NCBI GenBank assembly: GCA_002298925.1
Contig: DBMM01000003.1
Span: forward strand, 53,662 to 117,661
Reading direction: 5' to 3'
Length of the DNA: 64,000 nt
Source of the DNA: Geobacter sp. UBA698
GTDB taxonomy: Bacteria; Desulfobacterota; Desulfuromonadia; Geobacterales; Pseudopelobacteraceae
In this document: piece after piece, positions 24,563-32,544 of the stretch
How the letters are laid out: each line of letters starts with the position of its first letter
How positions within the stretch are numbered: the first letter of the stretch is position 1
Program-made: the position numbers and the translations under genes
Notes under the pieces: model-generated
Databases searched by the model: none
Told to the model about the DNA's origin: nothing
The model's input: the letters and a program-made list of their open reading frames with translations, nothing else

Positions 24563-25612
24563 CTATTTGGTAAATTCAGCCAGTTTTTCCAGTTGTGTCA
24601 TGGCTCTGCCACTGTCAATGGCCTCGGCAGCGAGCAGCATGCCTTCCTGTGCGGTTGCCGCCTTATCGGCCGCCAGCAGGCCATAAGCGGCGTTGAGCAG
24701 GACTATCTCCCGCTTTGGACCCTTTTCGCCCCTGAGTACATTCATCACTATTTCTGCATTGGCCGTGGCATCGCCGCCACGCAGCTCATCCATTGTACTT
24801 CGGCTGATGCCAAAGTCTTCCGGTCTGATGGTAGCGAGCTTGCCCCCTACCGGAGTAACCTCGGCAACAAGAGTCTCGGTGGTGATGGTGATCTCATCCA
24901 TGCCGTCCATGCCATGCACGACAAAGCCGTGCTTACAGCCGAGGTTATGCAATACGCCGGCGAGCTTCTCCACCAGCTCGGGACGGTAGACACCCATGAC
25001 CTGACAATCGGCGCCAGCCGGGTTGGTAAGCGGACCCAGGATATTGAAAATGGTGCGGATGCCGATTTCGCGGCGCGGCCCGATGGAATGCTTCATAGCG
25101 CCATGCAGTGCCGGTGCGAACAGGAAGCCAATACCCACCTGATTGATACATTGCTCAACGGTTTCGGGGATGACATCCAGATTAATCCCCAGTTTCTCAA
25201 TCACGTCGGCGCTTCCGCAGAGTGAAGACACCGAGCGGTTGCCATGCTTGGCCACCTTGACGCCGCAGGCAGAAACCACAAAGGAGACGGTGGTGGAGAT
25301 ATTGAAGGTGTTGGTACAGTCGCCACCGGTGCCGACCACGTCCAGTATGGTTTCCCGGTCGATATTGATGTCGTCCCGGTCAATGTCCAGTACGTTTCTC
25401 CCCGCATGAACCCGGGTGGCCCGCTCGCGCATGACCCGGGCGGCCCCGGTAATCTCGTCTACGGTCTCCCCCTTCATCCGCAGGGCGGTGATGAACGCTG
25501 CGGTCTGAGCCGGTGTGGCCTCCCCTGACATGATCTGGCTCATAACCTCGATCATCTCTCCTTCGTTTAGATTTTCCCGTTCGACTACACGTGCAATAGC
25601 TTTTTTGATCAT
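24563..25612 (-). CDS. trpD: Anthranilate phosphoribosyltransferase (TrpD), orphan copy
   Basis: A 349-residue glycosyltransferase family 3 enzyme. The phosphoribosyl-pyrophosphate loop VGTGGDCTNTFNIST is near residue 80 and KHGNRSVSSLCGSADVIEKLG near 105; the family usually has KSG where this has LCG. It should join anthranilate and PRPP in tryptophan synthesis. No other trp gene is near, which is odd. Start at 25612 (MIKKAIAR) is chosen because GGAGAGG lies eight bases upstream; the open frame continues back into an inverted-repeat element. A damaged paralogue lies at 31922-32544. The intact gene may serve the cell as its only or its second TrpD. Confidence 0.88.
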   Translation of the reverse strand: MIKKAIARVVERENLNEGEMIEVMSQIMSGEATPAQTAAFITALRMKGETVDEITGAARVMRERATRVHAGRNVLDIDRDDINIDRETILDVVGTGGDCTNTFNISTTVSFVVSACGVKVAKHGNRSVSSLCGSADVIEKLGINLDVIPETVEQCINQVGIGFLFAPALHGAMKHSIGPRREIGIRTIFNILGPLTNPAGADCQVMGVYRPELVEKLAGVLHNLGCKHGFVVHGMDGMDEITITTETLVAEVTPVGGKLATIRPEDFGISRSTMDELRGGDATANAEIVMNVLRGEKGPKREIVLLNAAYGLLAADKAATAQEGMLLAAEAIDSGRAMTQLEKLAEFTK

Positions 25613-26288
25613 AATTTTGACCTCTCCGGAGTTCCTGGAATTACTATTCTGAGCTATGAGGGGTAAACCCAACATTAGTGCAATAATGCATCAAATTCCA
25701 TAAATGACGTCTATTTTCACTATATTGCGCAAATATAAATTCTGCACAATCTTGGGAGAAACTGTTGGATTGCATACAACGGCAGTCTAGCAATAACAGC
25801 TACTTGGACTAACAAAAAATATACTTTGCACTTTTTGCACGAATGTTGGGTTTACCCCTAGTTGTGCAACTACTGTGGCGTTTTTAAGCTTTATCACAAT
25901 CAAAAATGTGGCGAGCTGAGTATCGACAGAGATAATAACGTCCATAATCAAGCTTATGAGAACAGAAACGCCTCTTTTCAACTAGACATAACCAGTTAAT
26001 GCCGAATACATGTTTTGTTTTACATGTAGTTTGATCAGGAAGAACATTAGGAGAAGTCATGACGGACCTCCAGAAACTATCGTAAAAGTATGTTACCTTT
26101 TTGCTGGTCTGATTCATCAGAGGAATATCCGTTTGACACTCATGCGTGGATGCTGAGCGAACAAGCGCCCTGATAAGTCCAAGTGCAGTTTGTAGCCTTT
26201 CCAGCTTTTACTTCAACGGGACGATCGGTGCCCCGTACTTGCAACAGAGCACAGTTCCATCAAAGCGGAAGTTAAGTCCGCCAGGCCT
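25613..26288. other. 676-bp AT-rich non-coding gap upstream of trpD
   Basis: Only short open frames are found here and none has a ribosome site or family likeness. The first third is the 201-bp inverted-repeat element at 25659-25859. The rest has base composition unlike the flanking genes. A 25-codon stretch on the minus strand after the CoA-transferase stop (about 26280-26205) keeps gene-like composition and may be the worn end of a lost gene, but I cannot name it. Confidence 0.4.
25659..25859. repeat. 201-bp element with 24-bp terminal inverted repeats (MITE-like)
   Basis: The ends AGGGGTAAACCCAACATT-A-GTGCAA (25659-25682) and the complement of 25859-25836 agree at 23 of 24 bases. The interior is A/T-rich and encodes nothing. 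This is the form of a miniature inverted-repeat transposable element. I found no convincing target-site duplication in the bases next to it. Confidence 0.6.
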
Positions 26289-27602
26289 TCAGATCCGGTT
26301 CATCCTCCTAGCCGCTTCCGTGAGTTCCCCGCGGAAGTCGGGGTGGGCGACGCTGATCAAGTTCAGGGCCCGCTGGCGGGCGGTCTGACCGCGGAGCTTG
26401 GCGACCCCGAATTCGGTCACGACATGATCCACATCATTCTTGCTGGTGGTAACGGATGCCGCCGGCGCCAGGCTCGGCACAATGCAGGATATCGTGCCGT
26501 TTTTAGCGGTTGAGGCCGTGGTGATGAATGCTTTGCCGCCGCGTGACCGGTTGGCGCCACGGGCGAAGTCAGCCTGGCCGCCGGTACCGCTCCACTGCAG
26601 ATGGCCAAAGGACTCGGAACAGCACTGCCCGAGCAGATCCACCTGGATAGTGGCGTTGATGGCAACCATGTTATCAATCTGCCCGATAACGAATGGATCG
26701 TTGATATAGTCAACCGGGTGCATCTCGATCATCGGGTTTTCATTCATGAACTTGAAGAGTCGCTTTGTGCCGAGGGCAAACGTGCCGAGCGCCTTGCCGC
26801 GGTTGATGGTCTTGCGGGAATTGTTAACCGCGCCGGCGAGCATCAGGTCAACGATTCCGTCGGAGATCAGTTCGGTGTGGATCCCCAGATCCTTCTTCGT
26901 AAGCAGCGCCTTGCAGACTGCGTTGGGTATGCCGCCCCAGCCGAGCTGCAGGGTCGAGCCGTCCGCAATGAGTTCCGACAGGTATCCGCCGATCGCTTCC
27001 TCCACCGGTGAGATAGCCGGGATTTCCTGCTCCTTTAGTGGTTCGTCGCACTCGATGATATGGTCAATCTCGGAGATGTGGATATGACAGTTTCCATGTG
27101 TGCGGGGGGCCTGGGGATTTACCTGCACCACCACCTTCTCTGCCTTCTTGACCGCCTCCATGGTGTAACCGACGGAGAGACTGCAGGTGAAGTAGCCGTA
27201 CTCATCCATGGGGGAAACCACCGTTCCCACAACGTCGATGGGCCAGTACTCACGCAACAGTCTGGGAACCTCATGGAAGTGGTTCGGGACGAAATCCGCC
27301 CATCCCTTCTGAACCGCCTCACGGGATACGTGACTGGTGAACCAGGCGTTCACCCGGATGTGCGGGACTGAATCCTCGGTGAAATAGTCGGGGCAGAGAT
27401 GATGCTGCTGATTGACGACAACCCGCTCCAATTCACGCTTACGGGCTGCCAAAGCCTTGACGAAGAGGGTCGGCTCCCCGACTCCCAGGGGAAAACAGAG
27501 GTGGTCTCCCGACTTTACGATCGATGCGGCTTCGTGCGGCGTGCAGAGTTTTTGCCGATATTCCAGATCAAAGTCACGCTTGACAAGTGAAACACTGCTC
27601 AT
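26289..27602 (-). CDS. Acetyl-CoA hydrolase/CoA-transferase, copy B
   Basis: A 437-residue paralogue of the protein at 15433-16746, with the same HVVTEFGVAKLRGQTARQR motif and the LGIHTELISDGIVDL segment carrying the likely catalytic Glu. Start at 27602 (MSSVSL) has AAGGAG nine bases upstream, better than an ATG 17 codons earlier. It lies 89 bp after the histidine kinase gene and may share its sigma-54 promoter. Predicted role: CoA transfer to acetate, succinate or a related acid. Copy B is distinct enough in sequence to use another acid. Confidence 0.9.
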   Translation of the reverse strand: MSSVSLVKRDFDLEYRQKLCTPHEAASIVKSGDHLCFPLGVGEPTLFVKALAARKRELERVVVNQQHHLCPDYFTEDSVPHIRVNAWFTSHVSREAVQKGWADFVPNHFHEVPRLLREYWPIDVVGTVVSPMDEYGYFTCSLSVGYTMEAVKKAEKVVVQVNPQAPRTHGNCHIHISEIDHIIECDEPLKEQEIPAISPVEEAIGGYLSELIADGSTLQLGWGGIPNAVCKALLTKKDLGIHTELISDGIVDLMLAGAVNNSRKTINRGKALGTFALGTKRLFKFMNENPMIEMHPVDYINDPFVIGQIDNMVAINATIQVDLLGQCCSESFGHLQWSGTGGQADFARGANRSRGGKAFITTASTAKNGTISCIVPSLAPAASVTTSKNDVDHVVTEFGVAKLRGQTARQRALNLISVAHPDFRGELTEAARRMNRI

Positions 27603-27691
27603 GATTGATATCTCCTTAGTATTGTTGATAACTAGAATGCAATGTGCATCCACACGGGTGAACTGTAGAAATAAAGAGGCTGCAAGAGCAT

Positions 27692-29284
27692 TTAACCGTC
27701 TGATTTAGAAGGACCGAGACTCGACAGACACTGGAATATAAAAGTTGCCCCCTTCCCTGGCGCCCCCTCGGCCCATACCCGGCCGCCGTGGCGCCTGATG
27801 ATTCTTTCCACGGTCGCCAGACCGATACCGTGCCCTGCAAACTCCGCCTTTCCGGCAATCCGCTGGAAAGGGACAAACAGCTTTTCCGCATCAGCCATGT
27901 CAAAACCGGGTCCGTTATCCCGGACAAAGTATGCCGTTTCCTCGCCAACAGTTGTCATCCCGAATTCGATGACAGCTTTTTTCTGTTGAGCAGTGTACTT
28001 CCAGGAGTTGCCGATGAGGTTGTCGAGGACAACCCGCAGCAGGCTCGCATCACCGTAGGCCCAAACCCCGTCGGCGATTCTGACATCCACCTGTCGCTCG
28101 GGTTCGACCAGTTTCAGCGTCGTAGCCACCTCGCGCGCCAACGCACTCATATCAACCATCTTGCGAACCGGTTCGAAGTGCACCATGCGCGAGAAATTGA
28201 GCAGATCTTCAATGAGCTGGTTCACGCGTAAGGCGCTACCGTATGCCTTCCGGACATATTCCCTGCATTCCTCCTGGAGTTGGTCGCCGAATAACACATC
28301 TATTGCCTGGCAGCTTATGCCGATTACGTTCAATGGTTGGCGCAGATCATGGGCAACCGTGTAATTAAAGGTATTCAACTCACGATTTGCGTCTTCCAGC
28401 TCGGCGGCCCGCGCCGCAAGGTCGATGTTCAGCCGCTTGATCTCCTCTTCGGCCCGTTTACGTTCGGTCACATCAACCATGACAGCGAGCGAGCGGACAA
28501 CCTTTCCCTGACTGTTCCGTTCCGCTGTGGCAGAAAGGAGAACATCCAGGATATCGCCGTTCTTCTTCACAATCTGGTATGGCACTTCCTTGCAGGAGCC
28601 GGTCCGGAAAAACTCGGGAAGAACAACTTCGGTGGCGTAGGAACGGGATTCCTCCGTGTAAAATTCCGTGGATATCCGGCCAAGCACCTCGCTGCTCTCA
28701 TAGCCGAGCGTTTCGAGCCAGTAATTGCTGACACTGACCAGCCGCCCGTTATGATCGATGGAATGGAGCATGACCGGGGTATCGTTGTAGAGACGGCTAT
28801 AGCGATCCTCGCTGTGGCGCAGATTCTCTTCCGCCTTTTTACGGGCAGTGATGTCGATCAACAGGCTCAACAGACATAGTTCCGCGCAGATTTCGATGGT
28901 CTCCGCCGAATAGAGGCCGATGTGAACGTTCCCGGATTTGCTCCTGAAGCCGATTTCCAGGTCACGCACCTTCTTTCCATCAGCCAGCATCAGGAGCACA
29001 TTGGCCCGATCTTCTGGATTCAGCCAGATATTGAGCTCCAGCGAAGACCGGCCGATCACCTCATCGCTCCGATAGCCCATCACCCGCTCGAAGGCCTCGT
29101 TGACCTCCAGGTACCTCCCGTCTGCCAAAGATGCGATAACGACGATACTCGGCATCGCCAGAAAGGCCTTGGAGAACCTGTTTTCCGACTCACGGAACGC
29201 CTCCTCCGGCCGCCTGCGCCCGGTGATGTCGCACACCGCCTGTTCCAAGCGCTCATCTTCCGGCTTGAGAACTGGTGTGAACAT
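27692..29284 (-). CDS. PAS-PAS sensor histidine kinase
   Basis: A 530-residue soluble kinase. Two PAS domains (about residues 30-150 and 155-280) are followed by a coiled linker, a HisKA domain with the H-box FNYTVAHDLRQPLNVIG (His about 315) and a HATPase domain (N-box DNLIGNSWKYTA, G-boxes DNGPGFD and GHGIGLATV). No membrane segment is seen, so it senses a cytoplasmic signal. GAGGAG lies five bases before the ATG. No response regulator gene adjoins it; its partner is unknown. It lies downstream of the activator gene at 30076 and of a -24/-12 promoter. Confidence 0.92.
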   Translation of the reverse strand: MFTPVLKPEDERLEQAVCDITGRRRPEEAFRESENRFSKAFLAMPSIVVIASLADGRYLEVNEAFERVMGYRSDEVIGRSSLELNIWLNPEDRANVLLMLADGKKVRDLEIGFRSKSGNVHIGLYSAETIEICAELCLLSLLIDITARKKAEENLRHSEDRYSRLYNDTPVMLHSIDHNGRLVSVSNYWLETLGYESSEVLGRISTEFYTEESRSYATEVVLPEFFRTGSCKEVPYQIVKKNGDILDVLLSATAERNSQGKVVRSLAVMVDVTERKRAEEEIKRLNIDLAARAAELEDANRELNTFNYTVAHDLRQPLNVIGISCQAIDVLFGDQLQEECREYVRKAYGSALRVNQLIEDLLNFSRMVHFEPVRKMVDMSALAREVATTLKLVEPERQVDVRIADGVWAYGDASLLRVVLDNLIGNSWKYTAQQKKAVIEFGMTTVGEETAYFVRDNGPGFDMADAEKLFVPFQRIAGKAEFAGHGIGLATVERIIRRHGGRVWAEGAPGKGATFIFQCLSSLGPSKSDG

Positions 29285-29461
29285 GGGGACTCCTCAGGAT
29301 AAAATATGTACTGCCTATGCTGCCATGGGACCCGACAGCAAGCGAAACAGGAACAGAGTTATAACTCTGTAGAACGCAAAAGTCGGACAATCTGCACGTC
29401 CGCTTCTCCTGTCTTCATTTTCCGGGTAAAGCCCTCAGGCTGAACGGTATGCATCGTACAT

Positions 29462-29478
29462 AGCAACATGAATACCAA
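29462..29478 (-). promoter_or_regulatory. Sigma-54 promoter upstream of the histidine kinase
   Basis: On the minus strand TTGGTATT-CATG-TTGCT carries GG (29476-29475) and GC (29464-29463) exactly 10 bp apart and a perfect TTGCT at -12. The -24 element keeps TTGG-A but lacks CACG. The start site would be near 29451, leaving a 167-base leader before the kinase ATG. Confidence 0.55.
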
Positions 29479-29588
29479 ACAGTGTTCTTTTAAACAAACA
29501 CCCGATCCGCGGGAGCTAACCATCTATATATGCTGGCAATTATTTTTTTTCAAATCGTCCAACTCCTGGTGAAACAACAGCAGGCATC

Positions 29589-29606
29589 TGTCAACAACGG
29601 TTGACA
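29589..29606. promoter_or_regulatory. Palindrome TGTCAAC-N4-GTTGACA, putative activator site
   Basis: A perfect 7+7 bp inverted repeat with a 4-bp spacer. It lies about 140-155 bp upstream of the predicted sigma-54 start at 29451 and about 470 bp after the stop of a sigma-54 activator gene, the usual position for that activator's target. Confidence 0.5.
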
Positions 29607-29777
29607 GCCACGAACGTATGCAACTGTGTCATTCACTACAAAACCGTTCCCTATCGGTCAGTTACACCATGGTTACAGTCTGGTGTGCGTTTTATACAAA
29701 AGTTTACACTCACTGCTACTCCCGGACACCGCAACGTACTGGATACCTTGTGGTAATAACCAAAAACGGCAGTTGAA

Positions 29778-29912
29778 CCACGGAGACACGGGGACACGGA
29801 GGAAATCAAGGAGTTTTTTTTGGAGTTTTAACCAAAACCTTTTTTGGTGAACGCACTTAATCCAGATTTTTCGTGTAACTCTCTGTATTTTTTATCTCCG
29901 TGTCTCTGTGGT
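29778..29912. repeat. Inverted-repeat element with ACCACGGAGACACGG ends
   Basis: The left end ACCACGGAGACACGGGGACA and the right end, read in complement, ACCACAGAGACACGGAGA form a long imperfect inverted repeat around about 95 bases. Elements with these ends are common between genes in many bacterial genomes, including Geobacter-like ones, and have no known function. No coding potential. Confidence 0.65.
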
Positions 29913-30075
29913 AAATGCTTTTTCTGGATGATTGTATTTTCCTGGTTAGTTTTGTGAGCTTGGTGTGAGAACAGCCGTTTTGGTAGTAATGGAATATGCC
30001 TAACAACGGGTGAATGAGGCGGGATAATTAGGGTGGGTGGTCAAGCAGGTGCGTTATCGGTGCGTCGTAGTGCCG

Positions 30076-31875
30076 TCAATCCGTATCGCTTCCCTCGTCA
30101 GCATACTTGTGCAGCTTCTTGTAGAGCCCCTGCCGCGAGATACCCAGAAGTTGGGCGGCCTGAAGCTTGTTTCCCCGGCAGGACTCGATAGCCTCGCGGA
30201 TGAGCGCTCTTTCAAAGTCGTCCATGATCCGGCCGATCTCCTTCGTGCCGAGGCTGGCGCGGATAAATTTCTCGATCCCCTGGATCGAAGCAGCTTCCGT
30301 CTCCATCCCGACCGGGGGGAATAGTCGGGAAAGCAGGTCGGGTAGATGCGCTCTCGTTATCAGCGGCCCGACAACTACATTGAACGCGCTTTCAATAACG
30401 TTGCGCAGTTCGCGGATGTTCCCCGGCCAGGTGTACTGCCTGAAAATGTCCAACGTCTCGGCATCGAGCCCAGCTACTTCGAGTTCGAATTCGGCGTTGA
30501 ACAGGTCAATGAAGTTTTTCGTGATGGAGAAGATATCCTCCATCCGCTCCCGGAGAGCAGGTATGGAAATCGCAACCACGTTAAGCCGGTAGTAGAGGTC
30601 TTCCCGGAATTTTCCTTCCTTTACCAGCTGCTCCAGGTTGCTGTTGGTTGCCGCTACCACCCGGGCATCAACCGTTTTCGGAGTTGTGCTGCCCAGCGGG
30701 GTCAGTTCCTTCTCCTGCAGCACGCGCAGGATCTTGGCCTGCATGTAGAGCGGCATGTCACCAACCTCGTCGAGGAAGATGGTACCGGTATGGGCCTGTT
30801 CGAACTTCCCGATCTGCCCCCCCTTTATCGCGCCGGTAAAGGCTCCCTCCGCGTAACCAAAGAGTTCAGACTCCAGCAGGTGCTCAGGAATGGCCGCACA
30901 GTTCACCTTGACAAACGGTGCATAGCGTCGGCTGCTGGCAGAGTGGATGGCATGGGCGAAAAGCTCCTTCCCGGTTCCGCTTTCCCCCCGCAAGAGTACG
31001 TTGGAGTTCTTCTGGGCTACCCGCAGGATGGTCTCCTTCAGCTCGACCATCCTGCTGCTCTGGCCGACGATGCTGTTGACGTCGTACTTGAAAAGAGCTT
31101 CATTTCCCGTCAGGTTGCGGTTCAGTCGCCGCGTCTCCGGTGCGGTTTGCAGCTGTTTCGCGATAAGGGGGACCTCCCGGATGTCCTTGAAGATGATTTT
31201 TCCCATGGAGCCGATGACCTTGCCGTCCTTGATGAGAGGGAAGCGGCTCGCGTAGACCTGCTTGCCGTTAAAGTAATGGGTGATGCCGATCTCCGGTTTG
31301 CCGGTCTCCATAAGGACCGGCATGTGGGAAGGTTGCGAATTCAGATAAACCTGGTCGACGTGCTTGCCGATCATGGCCTGGGGGGTACTATTGAGCACCT
31401 TGGCGAAGGCCTGGTTGACCATCACTACAATGCCGTTACGATCAACGATAATGATGCCGTCATAATCAAAGTTCAGGAATGCGCTGGGAGACCGAATAAT
31501 CTCGTTCAACTCGTCGGCGGAAGCGACGTCATCCGCTGGAAGCACCCTGAGCAGCGACAACACCCCGCCGACGATCCTGTCTTCCTCCACAAGCGGTACG
31601 TAATCGCAGGCAATGCGCCTTGTGCCGAGCAGCATGACCTGGTTGCTGAAGCTGATGCCGCTTTTCATCAGGGTACTCAGGTTCCCTAGATCGGCAACCT
31701 GGGTGATGCTCTGTCCCAGGAGTGTCTCGGGAGGAATCCCTGTCAGCCTTCCGGCGGACTCATCCAAGGAAATTATCACGAGTTCGGTATCCAGCCGGAT
31801 GAGCCCGGAGCAGCCCGCCTCTGCCAGCGAATCCTGGTAGGAACAGCATCCGGCACTATTTTCGACACAATCCAT
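30076..31875 (-). CDS. PAS-domain sigma-54 enhancer-binding activator
   Basis: A 599-residue activator with no receiver domain. A Cys-rich start (Cys3, 10, 11, 22) precedes two PAS-like regions (about 20-115 and 130-235). The AAA+ domain (about 265-495) has Walker A GESGTGKE (297-304), GAFTGA (344-349) and Walker B FLDEVGDMP. A Fis-type helix-turn-helix closes the protein (about 555-595). It must therefore be switched by a ligand or redox state through PAS, not by phosphorylation. It is encoded upstream of the kinase/CoA-transferase pair, which has a sigma-54 promoter and a palindrome, so that pair is its likely target; the 24-kb run is another candidate. Confidence 0.94.
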   Translation of the reverse strand: MDCVENSAGCCSYQDSLAEAGCSGLIRLDTELVIISLDESAGRLTGIPPETLLGQSITQVADLGNLSTLMKSGISFSNQVMLLGTRRIACDYVPLVEEDRIVGGVLSLLRVLPADDVASADELNEIIRSPSAFLNFDYDGIIIVDRNGIVVMVNQAFAKVLNSTPQAMIGKHVDQVYLNSQPSHMPVLMETGKPEIGITHYFNGKQVYASRFPLIKDGKVIGSMGKIIFKDIREVPLIAKQLQTAPETRRLNRNLTGNEALFKYDVNSIVGQSSRMVELKETILRVAQKNSNVLLRGESGTGKELFAHAIHSASSRRYAPFVKVNCAAIPEHLLESELFGYAEGAFTGAIKGGQIGKFEQAHTGTIFLDEVGDMPLYMQAKILRVLQEKELTPLGSTTPKTVDARVVAATNSNLEQLVKEGKFREDLYYRLNVVAISIPALRERMEDIFSITKNFIDLFNAEFELEVAGLDAETLDIFRQYTWPGNIRELRNVIESAFNVVVGPLITRAHLPDLLSRLFPPVGMETEAASIQGIEKFIRASLGTKEIGRIMDDFERALIREAIESCRGNKLQAAQLLGISRQGLYKKLHKYADEGSDTD

Positions 31876-31921
31876 AATTACCTGCCATCGTTGAAACGGA
31901 TTAAATAACGGCTGTGAACCC

Positions 31922-32544
31922 TTATCTGTTGGTAATTTCCTTCAGTTTTTCAAGTTGCTCCAAAGCGTTACCGTTGTCAATGACCTCGGCGGCAAGCGCC
32001 ATTCCTTCCTGGGCCGATGCCGCCTTGTCGGCTGCCATCAGTCCGAAGGCAGCATTCAGAAGGACAATGTCCCGCTTCGGCCCCGGCGCGCCTTTCAGCA
32101 CAGACCTGACGATATCAGCATTGATGGCGGCATCGCCGCCACGCAGCTCAGCCATTGAGCAGCGGCTGATGCCGAATTCCTCCGGGCTGATGGTGGAGAG
32201 CTTGACCCCTGCGGGAGTAACCTCGGCCAGCCGGGTCTCCGTGGTGATGGTGATCTCGTCCATGCCGTCCATGCCATGCACAACAAACCCGTGCCGGCAG
32301 CCGAGCTTATGCAATACACCGGCGAGCATCTCCACCAGCTCGGGGCGGTACACCCCCATGACCTGACAATCGGCGCCCGCCGGATTGGTGAGCGGACCCA
32401 GGATATTGAATATGGTGCGGATGCCGATTTCGCGCCGCGGCCCGATGGAATGCTTCATGGCGCCATGCAGTGCCGGTGCGAATTCTCAATCACGTCGGCG
32501 CTTCCGCAGAGCGAAGACACCGAGCGGTTGCCATGCTTGGCCAA
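31922..32544 (-). pseudogene. trpD: Truncated, frameshifted second trpD
   Basis: About 620 bp that align with the last 60% of the intact trpD at 24563. The 5' third is missing: similarity starts at the TTGGCCA of the AKHGNRS codons and the sequence just before it is the ilvE stop. A second deletion of about 73 bp (equivalent to 25121-25193 in the intact copy) shifts the frame just after SADVIE. The remaining 178-codon frame from 32458 lacks the PRPP site. The C-terminal half differs from the intact copy at many residues, so this is an old paralogue, not a recent copy. Confidence 0.88.

Larger units (their letters stand above)
29285..30075. other. 791-bp non-coding gap with promoter, operator-like palindrome and repeat
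   Basis: No gene is supported here. From the kinase side it holds about 170 bases of leader, a sigma-54 promoter (29462-29478), a palindrome (29589-29606) and an inverted-repeat element (29778-29912). The leader itself contains a small hairpin, AGAGTTATAACTCT, near 29355-29368. Between the repeat and the end of the activator gene nothing was recognised. Confidence 0.55.

Noticed and set aside
25787..26117. Two overlapping small open frames in the A/T-rich gap
   Set aside because: One lies partly in the inverted-repeat element, neither has a start signal or recognisable domain; no transposase motif.
27620..27660. Sigma-54-like TGG...GC string before the second CoA-transferase
   Set aside because: The GG to GC spacing is 9 bp, not 10, a spacing that abolishes sigma-54 recognition.
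29320..29450. GEMM-like riboswitch around ACGCAAAAG on the plus strand
   Set aside because: Only a short string resembles the core, the partner stems do not form and no plus-strand gene follows.
29626..29850. 74-codon open frame on the plus strand
   Set aside because: It is read through the ACCACGGAGACACGG repeat and its protein has no domain-like pattern.
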